NCBI GenBank assembly: GCA_025266875.1
Contig: JALLLT010000023.1
Coordinates: 248,001 to 312,000 of the forward strand
Source of the DNA: Fennellomyces sp. T-0311
Taxonomy: Eukaryota > Mucoromycota > Mucoromycetes > Mucorales > Lichtheimiaceae
Reading direction: 5' to 3'
DNA: 64,000 nucleotides
Below the pieces are notes generated by a model that saw only the letters and a program-made list of their open reading frames with translations, did no database searches and had not been told where the DNA came from. This document shows positions 35,553 through 47,841 of the stretch, one piece after another. A program made the position numbers and the translations under genes. Position 1 is the stretch's first letter. Each line of letters begins with the position of its first letter.

Positions 35553-35567
35553 AGTGTCCTTTATTCT

Positions 35568-37266
35568 TTATCGCTTTTTATACACACATGGCTTCAAAAG
35601 TTTCTCGGCTTTCTTTTGCAGTTTGGACATGGGAACATGAACACCCGCTCCTTTCTTCAACGCACGCTTCTGTGCCTTTGTCAATCCCTCCAGCATTTCA
35701 TTGTCGATTTCTTCGTCTACGTCAACTTCTTGCTTTGTAAAGTACAGCATGATAAACATCTTGTTCGAGTCATCCTATTCCAAAAATATCAGGTCATGCC
35801 AAAGGTTCAAGATATCAAAGCCAAACCTTGCTGATGAATTCAAAACCCAATTGTTCCAAAACTTCAATGAACCCTTCTACATCGGTAAACCGACTCACTA
35901 CCTCGGCGATCTTCAATTCGCCGCTGTGATGGCTTATTTAGTACAAAAAAAAAACTGGGTTTAATCCTGTCATGTCACTTACCCAGCTTTCAAGATACGT
36001 TTGGCTTCCTTGAGGAAATCCAAGTAGTTTGTTCCCATCAATGCAAGAGAAAACACAGCGACATCGACAAATCCATCAGGAAGAGGAAGCTGTATCGCAT
36101 GTTAACAAAAGACTGTAAACATAAGGAATGAGGAGGTTACCTTGGCAATATCGCAGGCGACGACCTTGTCGTTCTTGGCAACCATATCGAAGCTCAAGAC
36201 CTTTTGCTTCGTCAATGAATGGGCAATTTTAGCATCACCGCAGCCAAGATCTGCGACCACTGTTCCGGCAGGGAGTTTTGATAACTGGTTGACAATAATG
36301 TCGACCGGGTTCTCGGGCCATGACTCCACTTGGTGTCGGAAACCTTCGTGATACTAAGGAATGTTAGATAGTTGCGATTGGATGCATAATAGAGCTCACT
36401 TCATCAAAAAGTTCAGGCTTTTCCTTGAAGAGCGTGAACGATTCGTTGCCTTTGGTGGTATACAGCTGTTCATTCAACCATCGGAACCGAGCGCCTGACA
36501 GCTTCTCCTTCATTTTTTGCTGCATTGGAGTCAGCGTGCTTTTCTTCGCTGGCTGTGTCTTTTCTTGCTTCTTTTCTTGCTGTGCACTCTTCTTTTCTGG
36601 GTTTCTACCTGTATTTCCTGCTGTTGCTTCCTTCTTTTCTTCCTTTGGCTCGTTCTTCTTGGCTAGGAGCTATGCGTCTGTCAGTAATAAATCTCACCGA
36701 GAGATTGAGGTAGAAACTACCTGTTGTAACTTGGCCTTCTGATCCTTCGTAACAGCCTTCTTTTTGTTCGCTGCTTTTGGTTCTGGCTTATCACCCGCCA
36801 CGTTCTTTTTGGTAGCTACAGACTCCTCTTTCTTTTCGGCAACAGGCTTCTTTTCCGCGGCAGGTTTCTTTTTCGTAACAGGCTTCTCCTCAGCGGCAGG
36901 CTTTTCCTCAGCAGCAGGCTTTTGCTGGGCAGGCTGCTTTGGCCCCTTCTTTTTCTTTTGTTTCTTGTTCTGCGGCTGCTGCTCAACAACAGCATCGGTC
37001 TCCATAGGCTGGGCGTTCGCTTGTGCCTTTTTGTTCAGCTTTGCCTTCTTGGATGGCGGTTGTGCACTATCATTCTGCCTCTTCTTATTCTTTTGTTGCG
37101 AATTGTTGTTATTCAATCGAGAAAGCTGATTCTGGAGTTGATCGGCTTGTTTCGAAACCGAGGTTTCTTTAGGTTCGCGTTGATCTGCGGCTTTGGCCGA
37201 CTTTTGCTGCTTTTGTGGAGCGATTGTCGAAGGCAAGGTCCAGGCGGTTTCGAATAAAGGTTGCAT
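35568..37266 (-). CDS. RRP8: 25S rRNA adenine-N1 methyltransferase Rrp8 homolog
   Basis: Rrp8 is a nucleolar SAM-dependent enzyme that makes m1A in large-subunit rRNA. The start at 37266 ([20 protein letters not shown]) leads a 180-residue low-complexity basic N-terminus with Lys/Ala/Pro/Glu repeats ([20 protein letters not shown]), as in other Rrp8 proteins. The catalytic domain follows over several exons: [36 protein letters not shown] (SAM motif I), [10 protein letters not shown], then the ISK and [10 protein letters not shown] region. The C-terminus [19 protein letters not shown] is typical. About five short introns are needed. The 3' end converges on the ACBP-ankyrin gene with almost no spacer, so the transcripts probably overlap. 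Confidence 0.88.
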
Positions 37267-37441
37267 AGAAGTTTGCGGTGATTTTCCAAAATTGGGATGT
37301 TTGAAAGGTTAACTGTCGCTTGCAAGCCACCAAGCAGGCTGCATGAAAGTCAGAGAGATTTCAACGTGTGGTTTATTATTATACATGCGGATGTGCGTTT
37401 TTCACTTTAGATACACTATTTACAAAGGACGATGATAGCCA

Positions 37442-40400
37442 TTACACAACCCGCCGCTTCTTGCCAAACAGAAAGTCGTCGCCGTGCTCCTGCCCCGTGT
37501 GTTAGCTCCCTGTCACCCAAACACCCCGCCCGCTTACCATGTCGTAGTCATCCGCGTCGCCTCCGTCATCGTAGTCATCCAATCCGCGCTTGTGTCCGAG
37601 CGGATCCATGTCCAGCGAAAGTCCCGCGGTGAAATCAGACTGGTCGAACGACTGGTCGTAGCCGAGAGAAGCATCGTACGCCAACGACTGGTCATACGGC
37701 GCAAACTGCTGTTGATACGAAGACATGGGGTCATCGTATGTGGGTTGATCGTACGAGATGGGTTGTTCATAGGCCACGGGTGGCGGTGGTTGACTCAACG
37801 GTATTCCCTTCAAACCCTTGGCTGCGCAAAGCTTGTTGAACTCGGCCTCAATCTCTTGACCCATTTGAAACACCACATCATCCGACAAGTTGAACGTGAA
37901 GCAGTTTTCAAACACTTGCTTGGCATCCTTCAGCAAGGCATTGACATCCGCATACTCGCCCTTGTCAAACTTGCTGCGAATCGTTCCAAAATCCATAGGA
38001 TGCTGTATTGTTTCAGCTTAGTAGATGTAAAGGCCCCCGAGTCATGTAAAACTTACTTTAATCACGTCAAAGTACGTCGGGATCTGGAGCAAGACGGGAT
38101 CCACCGGAGCGCTAAAGGCATAGTACGATGGATGCGTCGCCAGCTTGTCCAAGACCGCCTTGTATTTGCGCACCTCGGCTTTGGGACCGGTTGCAGCCGG
38201 TTGTTTGGTGCTTTTCTTGGGCGTCTTTTTGGATTGCGACGTTCCATTGGTACTTGTACTGCTGCTAGGTCCTTGCAAAAGCTGCTCTTCCTTCTTTCGC
38301 AATCCAGGCACTTCCTTGTTTAGAATCTTTTCCAGAGTCTTGGCACTTTGCGAGATTGGGTGTTCAAAACCATTGAACGTGTAGCAATTGGTGAATATCA
38401 ACCGGACATCGCTCTCAAAATCCTTGACCCTCCTGTATTCTCCGTTCTTCAACTTTCTTTCCCTATTGCCAAAAGTGAGTTGCTTTTTCCAAACCTTTCG
38501 CACAAACCACTTACACGGTGCCCAGATCCATCGGCTTCTTGATGATGGCGTGATAGTGGGGAACGTTGAGAGCAACAGGGTCAACCTAGCAATTTCGTGG
38601 GTGAATATCAACTCCATGGCTCGTTCAAGCTCACTTACAGGATGAAGGAAAGCGATGGAGGCACTGTGGTTCTTCAAACGGCCCAACAAAGAACCGAGCT
38701 TTGTGGATAAGGCAGGTGCAAGTTTCTGTGGCATAGGCGTGGATGGACGCGCTGGCGAGGATGGTGGCTCTGGCTTGGGTGCCTTAACAGGTGACGCCCT
38801 GGGTGGCTCATTGACTACAGGAGGTTTGGAAGGAGGACGCTTGTCAACACTACTAGGCTGTGAGGGTAGAGCGGGTGACGGGACATGCTTTGGAACTGAT
38901 GCTGCTTGTTTCGGAGCCGGTGCAGTTTGCTTGGGAACAGGTACGGTTTGTTTAGGTATGGATGATGCTTGCTTGGGCACCGGTGTCGGTTGCTTGGATA
39001 CCGGTGCAGCTTGCTTGGGAGCTGGTGGTGGGACGGCTGGTCGCGGTTTTGGTGGTGCGGGAGATTCCTTGACACGACTCCTCAGCTCCTTACCGATATT
39101 GCTATTGTAATACTTCTCCAACCGCTTGCCTTGCTCATGGGCGTAGGTACCGGCCTTGTTGTACAAGAAGCAATTGGTGAAAACGAGACGAATATCCGAA
39201 TCCACCTGATGCAAACTGACGTATTTGCCAGATTCCAGCTTTTCCCAGATGGTCCGCAGATCCATTGGCGTCTTGACGACTCTGCCGTAGTCGGGAATCT
39301 GATCAAGGTCAACCGGTTCGTTGAAGAACAACGAAGCTTCGTGTGCTCGCAGTTTGGATATCACCTTTTGAACCAGCTTGAGTTCTTCACCTTGGAGTCG
39401 ATTGGGATCGCCAAATTCTGCGCACCAAAGCTCATTAAACCGTACTTCCAACTCTCGCGCCTGTTGCGTAATCCAAGCTGCGGCATCGTTGAACTTGTAA
39501 CAGTTCCAGAAGATTTGTCGGATATCGCGCTCAACTTCCCAAATCGTCGAGAACTCTTCACCTTCAATGTTCTTTCGTACCGAAGACAGATCCATGGGCC
39601 GCGTGATGATCTGGTAATACTGAGGAATCTGCAACCCCTCGACGTCTACAGGTTCATAGAATTGTTGTGCTGCGGGATGCTGCCACAACTTCATAAGGAT
39701 CTGATCGCATAGTCGGATATTGTTGTCTTCCATTCGATCGCGAATCACGCGTTCCTGTTTCGCCGAGCCGTTCTGCGCAGGCGTTGCTTGCTTGCGTGGT
39801 TTCGCTGGTGGCAACGGCGGCTTGGGCACCACTTGATGACTGGTGGACGCAGGTTTGGGTGGCGTCTTTTTGGGAACCTGCTGCGGTCGAGCCGGTGTTG
39901 CAGCCTTTGGCTCGCCATTGATAATTGGTTGTTTGACACTTGTTGGTTCGGGTCGTTCTTTAGGTACAGCTGGAGAACTTGGTTTTCGCACAGTGCCGAA
40001 ATAATGCGTCCATTCGCGATTGTACACTTCTTCCAGATTCTGTCCTTGTTCGTACACATACGTGCCAGGTTTGTTGAAGGTGAAACAGTTTCGGAACATC
40101 AACCGAACATCTTCATCGAACTGTTGCGCGTTGTTGTACTTGCCCGTCTTTAACTTTCCTTTGATTGTGCCAAGATCAACAGGCTTTTTGATGATGGTCA
40201 AGTAATGCGGGATGCCTTGTTTGATAGGATCCACAGGTCGCAAGAACTCGAACGCGTGTGGGTTTTCCATCGTCTTGGCAAGAACAATCGCGCACTTCTC
40301 TCGATCTGAACGTTCTTTCTCGGGCTTTCGTTCTGGTGCTTTGGGTATAGAGGCGGGAGGTACGACGGGAGCAGTTGATGGACGAGCTGCTGGTACTGCT

Positions 40401-43400
40401 GCTGGTACTGGTGCTGGCGCTGGTGTTGGCGCTGGCGGCGGTGCAGGCGGCGGTGCACTTACGGCTGGTACAGCTGCAGGTGCAGGTACGGATGGACGTG
40501 GCTGTGGTGCGACGGCAGGCGATGGCTTTCGTACTGGAGGTGCACTCGGTTCAACTTTCTTCTCAACGTGATGATGATGTTCAACTGTTCTTTCTTTCAT
40601 TTCCTGTCGTCTTTCTTCTTCCTTGGCACGAATGCCAGCGAGTTCCTTTTCAAGAACAGCTTCCAGAGTCTGAGCCTCGTTGTGTACGTACGTGCCAGGA
40701 CCATTGTAAGCGAAGCAGTTGCTAAGCATCAACCGGATATCTTCGTCCATTTGTTGGTAAGTGGTATACTCGCCCTTTTCAAGTTTTGACTGTATAAAAA
40801 ACAAGGTTTAGCATTGAAATCGAAAGACAAAGCATTGCAAAATACCCGAATAGTTCCAAGATCCATTGGTTTTCTAACGATAAGCTTAGCAAGAGCAAGA
40901 TGTATCTATGTTATCATAAACTCACTTGATGATCTTGTAGTACCCCGGAGCACCATCGAGCTCTTCATCAACAGGCTGCAGGAACACAAGCGCAGATTTG
41001 TGTCGCTGGATCTTGCCGAGAATCCGTCGACACTTTTTGAAATCACCGTTCGACATGCCATCTGGCTTTTTGCTGGTCACCTTTGGAACTTGTACCGAGA
41101 TCTGCTTATCGACAGGTTGTGGAGTAGGTTCTGGCACAGGAGTTGGTGCAGCGGATGTAGACGGAGGAGAAGTGATGGTAGGAGCAGGAGCTGACGGTGG
41201 CGGAGGCGGTGGTTCTTTGTGTGTAATCGCAGGAGGTTGGGCTGGCACTCTCTTTTCTGGTCGAGCAACATCTACAACCTAGTCAGTGACCTTTACTCGC
41301 TTTGGTCCATGCTACTTACCAACTTCCTTATCTTTCTTGGGATGCGTCACCTGCTTGGGCTTGTTCAATTTAAGAACTGGTGGAGAAGGCGTGGGGGGTT
41401 CGGACAAGTCTTCTGGAATATCTTGCACCAACGACGGCATGCGGATTGTAACCTTGATCCCGACATCGGCAGGCTTGTACATGTACTCGCAGAATTGAAG
41501 CAGACTCTTTCGTATAGAATGATCCAACGTCGAATTCTCTGCAGAGCTACAATAAACATTGAGTTATTTTGCCGCTATTTGCACTGGCAACCACGTTACT
41601 TTAATAAGCGCCATACGCTCTCCTGCAATTGCACGTTATTTTCGAACTGTTTTCGCAAGTTTTCGATATAAACTTGATCATCCGGTTCACCAGACCGCTT
41701 CGATTGTCGTTTGTCATCCAACAATGTAGCTCTACCCTCTTCCTCTGCAAATTCTTCCACGAATCGATTCTGTTGGAAATCAGGCCTGTCTCGCATGGCA
41801 GGACCCAACCACGCCAACATTGCTCTGGCCACATAGTGAGAGACGTAAGGACATGGATCATCTTTGATCACGGTGAGAAAGTATTCGGTCAACGTGTTGT
41901 CGGTCAACCCGCAAAGGACAAAGAGACTGTCGAACGCGCATAAGCGAATTCCCAAGTAATTGCCATATCTGCACATCCCATGAGTTATCTTTTTGTACGC
42001 CATCACAACGGGGGAACAAAACTAACCTTGTGTATTGCAAAAAGTGGTTCAGACTGACTTCCAACACGCCGTTCAGCATCAATTTTGTAAGCGCCTTTAA
42101 TGTCAAGAGCTCAGTAAGAGGTGTTTTATATGGCTCGTTGCTTTTCTTACCTTGATGCAACTGACAGTGACGACATTGTGATAAGTAGGAATAACGCAAT
42201 CGAGTGTTCTGAAACGCTCAATTTCGGAAACAGCTGCAGCTAAAAGTTGCTCAGCTTCATCATCATCCGTTTGCATGGCATCGGGATCACGCATGGGTAT
42301 AAAGGAGTCTCCGAGAGCGGATATGATGGTTGCTATGTAATAGCTATCAGAAAACTAAAAACGATTTGTTGTCAGCATGACTCTGGCACTGGATCAAGTC
42401 TCTTTCGTTACCTCATTGCCGATATTGTCGTTATATTTCAAGAGATCAAGTAGCAGTTGTCGAACTCGAAGTGGAGTAACACCATTCAAATCTCGAACTT
42501 GGGAAAATGCAATGACAACACCCTTTTGGACAAAATAGTCTGGAAGCGTGCTAAAATTGTTCGGTTTGGGTATCGCATGAGTGATCGGTAATGGGTTGTT
42601 TTCTTCAATTTGCGGTATCGATGTCGGGAAACAGTAGCGAGTTTGGAACATCTTGCATAATTGATGCAGGCCCACCCAATCCATATCACCGCCACCACAC
42701 TAAATACATCCAAAGTCTTAACATTTGTTTTCATCAATTAATTGGTGTGCAGTTACCTTTGCCAGTGCATATGCAGCTTCCATTCGAATCTTGTAGAAAC
42801 ATTTGGGATCTAGCAGCGCACGTAGTAAACTGGTGGATGTAGGCAAGGACGGCATGTTCTTGAGAGCCTCAATAGCCTGATACACCATTGTTGGTTAGCC
42901 ACAATGCAGCACTTTATCAGCCTTGACAGCTACCTCATACTGAGCCACCACATCTCTGTCCTTGGTCAACTGACCAGCCCACATGTAATCCGGTTGCTGG
43001 AAATCGATGGTGCAGATCCATTCGAAATCGGCATCCAATCGAATCCAATCAAACATGGCACTCGCAGCACCGCTCGTATCCTCTTCATCTTGACCCCACT
43101 CCACGACCTTCCAAACTTCGCGTTGCTTGGGGTCTTCAAAGACGGGCATACCCAAACCAAGCGCAGGAATAATACCCAACACGTTGGTGGTACCACCCTC
43201 ACCATCTTCCTTTTCAGCATCCTCTTCTGCCACCGCCGCCGCGGCCGCGGCCTGTTTTGCCAAAAAGCGTTTGGTGTTTCGACGAATACGCTTGTACTTT
43301 GTGTTGAATTGCACCTCGAATTTGTGTTTGGCTGATTGGATATCGAGAATATGTTCGTACGGCGTACCGTCTGCTTCGTGAATACGTACGGTGAGATTAC

Positions 43401-45876
43401 CGGTGAACAATGGGGCGACTAAGTCTTGATAATCAATGATTCCGCCGCCTTCGACGCTTAGATCGGTTGGAGGGTTGTGTTTGGTTGAACCGAGACATGA
43501 GTTGGTGTTTACTTGTCGCATGTAGAATTCTACAACCATCTTTTTGCGATTGAAATGGAATGAAAAGGTGAATTTGGGACATCCGCTTCGATAGATCCAT
43601 TGATCTGCAAAGGTTTTGGTGTCCACGCCGCTGACTTTTCGACATAGCTTGAGGAAAAAGTGAGTGCTGAGCGCATTGTGTACGAGTTCACCACTGATGG
43701 CTGACACCCATAGTTTGGGAATCACGCGCGAAAGTCCAAGTGTTGCGCCGGCTTTGCACATTCGCTTGTCGAGCATGTACAGGACGAGTGGTGCTTTTAG
43801 TTCGATAAACTCGAGGTCTTCGGGATCGAGAGGCGATGGGAGTGCAGGATTGTATAATGGCGGTCGATTGATATCCAGCTGACAACATAGCTCCATGTCC
43901 TACGCAGATTTTCAGTTTGCAATGCACTCACACAAGACCAGGCGGCGACCATTTACCCTCTTCATCCGTAACCGGAATTCACTGTTACCCAAATGACGCT
44001 TGATGAAATACGCCCCCATCAAGTTGGACATGCCGTACACGAGCCACGCATCGGGCCATGATTTCTGCACAATGTAGATGCCAAACCACTGCCTTGCAAG
44101 CGCCAGACTCAAGACTCGACGGGTGTTGTACGTTTGGTCGATGATGTCAGGTGGATGAAGCAGCCGCGAACTGTGTTTAGAACGTCAGCACAGCATTGAG
44201 AAGGAATCGCACATGGTAAAACGCACCTAAAGATGGTGAGAGATGCACTTGAGCTGGTTTCACTCCACGCATCCTCGACAAAAACCAGCTTATAATCTGA
44301 GAAGGGATACGACCCATACTCCTGGGCATAGAAATGCATGGCCTACAGCCGGGCCCATCAGTATAGCGATCATAAACACACCCGGCACCCAACAACTTAC
44401 ATGCATCAGAAAGCTGCAGCTCACAGTCAAATCCTCCTCCCGCCCGGGCAGTGCGAAAGCGTATATGTTTGCCATCATGTTGATTTCGGCCATCAAACTC
44501 TGCTGCTGGCTCTCATCGAGGTCCGCGCCCGTCAACACTTCCTCCTGAAGCTGAGCTGGGGTCAGCTTTATCATCTCAAAGGGCCCAATGGCGAACCCGA
44601 TGAAAGGCGCTGCTGTGGGTACGGACAGATTGTAACGGACGATCTTTCTGGAGGCATCCAGCGGGTGTACGACCTGGATTTTCGTTGTCAAATTTCAGGG
44701 GCAAAAGTAGTGGTGAAGGCTCCTTTCTCACCTGTTCCACCATTTCGCCGCTGCATACCACCATCGCAGGGTATTCATCATCACTCATATCCTCTCCATC
44801 GCTTCCCGTCGGTAATGAGCCCAGTTTGTTGGGCACGATAAAGTCCATTTCCCACGTGCACCGGTCATGGATTCTGTCAATGCAAGGTAACCATGAACGC
44901 GTTGCACCAGGCAGCGGCTGGTTGATGGTATATAGGTGGTGGTAGCGCTATCGGGTGTCATTTAGCCTTTTTGTACCGTCGCTTGCACGCAGCCATCACT
45001 CACGTAGGGCGCAACATTTTCATCAGGGTCAACGAATATTAAACCCGTCCGTGGGTTTTCCAGCGTATATTCGATGCGAACGGTGATTGGCGCGTACGTA
45101 GGCGTTGGTGGTAAGGAGGCGGTGGGTTTGTCAGGCGTTGCAGTGTCATCATGCAAAGCTACAAAGAAATCAGCTACGAACAATGATTAATCACCCTCAG
45201 CTTACGCGTTATGGAGTCGTGCATATACACATCGTTGGATACGAGGCGTGCTTCGGATTCGGATATCTACAAGCGTTTAGCAGGCCGTCCATCGTTACGG
45301 GCAGCGAGCATTTACCTGTTTGATACAACTATCGGGAATGGGTATACATAGCTCGCCTTCGTCAGCTTCCCGTAATGCGTTGAGATATCTGCTTTTATAT
45401 ACATGGTGATGGGCCACAGTAGTATCCTCTCCCAACGTCAGTTCGGATACAGGATCTGCATAACTGTGGTTCACTCGTTCGCCATCCACTTCAACGCTAA
45501 AGATGCCTGTTTTTGGTTTTTGCAAAAATGAGCTGTTGTCATGCGACCACTGACAAAAAAAACGTACTGCTCTGCCGACAGTTGATCCGAATGTTGCTCA
45601 GTCGTTTTTGCAAAGGCTGGATGGTCAATTCCGCCGAGCCCTTTAGTTTTATACAAGAACAATGAGATAAATCTGTGTTTCGTTCGTCGTCAATTTATTA
45701 ACAAGCAAAGGCTCGTTTTATTACCTTGATGTGTCGCCGGGTCGGATCAATGTCCAGCACGAACCGTTCATGACTTGTGCAAAACCAACAGCGGAAAAAC
45801 GCAATCCATGTTAGTCTAACCCGCTGCAACTTTAAACTTTATGTTTGAACACTTATAATGTAAACGTTCGTTGCAT
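37442..45876 (-). CDS. TAF2: TFIID subunit TAF2 fused to six C-terminal bromodomains
   Basis: TAF2 is the M1-aminopeptidase-like TFIID subunit. The N-terminus reads MQRTHERFVLDIDPTRRHIK if a small first exon (about 45866-45876) is joined at 45779. Then follow GSAELTIQPL, the M1-like region (DAWLVYGMSNLMGAYFIKRH, TFADQWIYRSGCPKFTFSFH) and the helical C-terminal part (LLQFCEYMYKPADVGIKVTI near 41510). The frame runs on across introns at about 41535-41586 and 41273-41317 into a Pro-rich linker and then six bromodomains. These are (1) about 41040-40640, (2) 40300-40000, (3) 39730-39440, (4) 39370-39070, (5) 38720-38300, (6) 38190-37820. All six keep the PMDL/PVDL/PMDF ZA motif and the acetyl-lysine Asn (NCFAYN, NCFTFN, NCYKFN, NCFLYN, NCYTFN, NCFTFN). 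The C-terminus is Tyr/Gln/Asp-rich and ends FGKKRRVV. Estimated length is about 2,400 residues, roughly twice normal TAF2. The continuity is read from splice phase, not from RNA. Confidence 0.85.
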
Positions 45877-46012
45877 CAAGAAAACGTGACGAAACTGGGA
45901 AAGCACGCACGAAACTTGGGTGAGCTCGATTACCGCCTAACTCATTACACCACTGGAAATGCGCACAGTCACACCAAATCGGTCAGCAATCCTATGCCAA
46001 ATACATATCGCC

Positions 46013-47022
46013 ATGGATTCTCTCGCTGATGTTGTCAATGTCGTTGAACTGCTGCAGTCAATGTACTATGGAGAAGACGAATTCTCCTTTAAAAGTGACC
46101 ATGACGAAGCAATATATCGAGAATTGCAACAGCTCTATGAACAAGGCAGTGAAAAAATTGGCAAAAACGTGGGAGATTCTATCAGTTTCGAGATCAAGTT
46201 ATTCTTGAATGACCAACAACTCTTTTTATCGCTGCTGTGTCAAGTATCAATAAGACAGCCGGAAGAATTTGATATTGCCATTGCCTCAGCGAATACTCCA
46301 TGGCTTTCCCGTCAAGCTCACAGTTCCCTCACAGAATTGATTCAAGCGTATGAACCTGACGCAGACGATCGAGCCTCTCGCATCTTGGAAAAAATCCAAT
46401 ATATTCAAGGTGAAGCGGAACCAGTGGCTGTCCAAGCATTGGAAGAACAAGAAGCCAATGCAAGAAAGGCTAATGCCAAGAATGACGGTCCGTGCACCTT
46501 TGTCAGAGAATGGATTTGGTTTCCAATGATTTATACACGCGAAAAGGTTGGTTACGTGACAACAACTTTTTGTTGCCATAACAATCTAATTTTTGTAATA
46601 GCGTGGGCATATCATCGATTGGGCTCCAAAATATGGGATCACTGGATTCTTGTGCCCAGGAAAGCCAGGATGCATGTGCCTGGAGGGAACAGCCAAGGTG
46701 AGTTTGAAATGTTAATTAAAATTTTCAAGTGTTCACTGTGAAATAATAGGATGTTTCAAGATTCATTAACGATATTAAAACCGTTTCTTGGTCTGATATA
46801 CCCGCATCTCACCGTAAAATGTCATCCAAATGGCAAGAGAAATCGGATTGTGACTCGAAGGCAGCATTGCAAGCTTTGCGTCGATTCCCAGATATGACTG
46901 AACGAACGTTTGATATTCATGGTGCGTTTGCAAATCATAATGACCTCAACAAGCTTCAAGAATGGATGAAAGAAAACGGATGCGGCGAAGCCTTCGATCA
47001 TTTGTTTGACTATGATGTTTAA
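46013..47022 (+). CDS. RWD domain-containing protein (RWDD2-like, DUF1115 C-terminus)
   Basis: 300-residue protein in three exons (46013-46546, 46602-46697, 46750-47022). The RWD domain begins MDSLADVVNVVELLQSMYYG EDEF, continues through DSISFEIKLFLNDQQLF, and includes EFDIAIASANTPWLSRQAH. The C-terminal DUF1115-type part is CTFVREWIWFPMIYTREK, joined to RGHIIDWAPKYGITGFLCPG KPGCMCLEG, then FINDIKTVSWSDIPASHRKM and GAFANHNDLNKLQEW. This matches the RWDD2A/B architecture, whose cellular role is poorly known. The start at 46013 is preferred over an upstream in-frame ATG because it begins the RWD domain. It is divergent from TAF2, with 136 bases between start codons. Confidence 0.87.
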
Positions 47023-47841
47023 GTTTCCCAATTCAACATAGACTTGTATATATAGACCCTCTGTTTATGATCGTTGAATACCAAAACGATGTTTAGAGTA
47101 CACAGTTATTTGTGCATAAATAAGTTGTCATGACACTCACAAAGGATTCATCGCGAGACCCCATTTTTTCATTTTGATAGACGGGCCTGAAGGCACGCGA
47201 ATGAACAATGTCGCGGGTAAGCTTGTCTTAACTAAGCAATCTGTAACGTGTTGAGCAGCCCTATATATTATGCTTTTAAAAGTATGATATTCTTTGCTTT
47301 GGGTAATAAATGGTTCTCAGATACACAATCCATTATGTTTTTACAAACACACTCTACTTTATTTTAAAGGTGCAATAACCAAACGAGCAAAACTAATAAT
47401 GACAGTGGCTCAATTTGGGCATGAAACATCATACCAGAAAAGTGATGAAAGAATAGCAGGTTGCATAAGCGAAGCAGAAAAACATGGGAAATAAAAAAGT
47501 GCTGCAGTATGAATATAAAGGCAGGGTGCTTCCGTTTTCTTCTTTAGCCTCTGTAATGAGAAAGAAGTAGTGTTCGTGTGTAAGGACAAGATATGTTATA
47601 CACAGTTATAAAGAAATAATTTACTGAAGCCACATATATGACACAGACCGCAAAAACACATAAAGTGATATTGCTCTTTTAAAGCAAATTTATTGTATGT
47701 AAAATAGGAGGTATATCTAGAAGATGTGCTATTAAAAAATGAAAGAATGTGCTAATGCTACGTGAGTGTATTGAAACTAATAACTGTACAAAGTGAACAA
47801 TGAACAAAGAATGCAAGGTGTTTACGTAGAGTGGATAGGGC
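47023..47841. other. Intergenic region, nothing recognised
   Basis: About 820 bases between the ends of the RWD gene and the first ABC transporter. A TATATAAAG-like and several AATAAA-like strings occur, but no supported gene. Confidence 0.5.

Noticed and set aside
38145..40789. Many long plus-strand ORFs rich in Gly, Val and Leu opposite the bromodomain region
   Set aside because: They are complements of the Pro/Ala/Lys-rich minus-strand coding sequence and show no family signature.
6829..46000. Functional clustering of TAF4, HIR1 and TAF2 in one 40-kb interval
   Set aside because: They are separated by unrelated genes and repeats and lie at different spacings; chance linkage is the simpler reading.
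45959..46012. Upstream ATG extending the RWD protein by 18 residues
   Set aside because: The RWD domain starts at the later ATG (46013), and the upstream segment has no conserved features.
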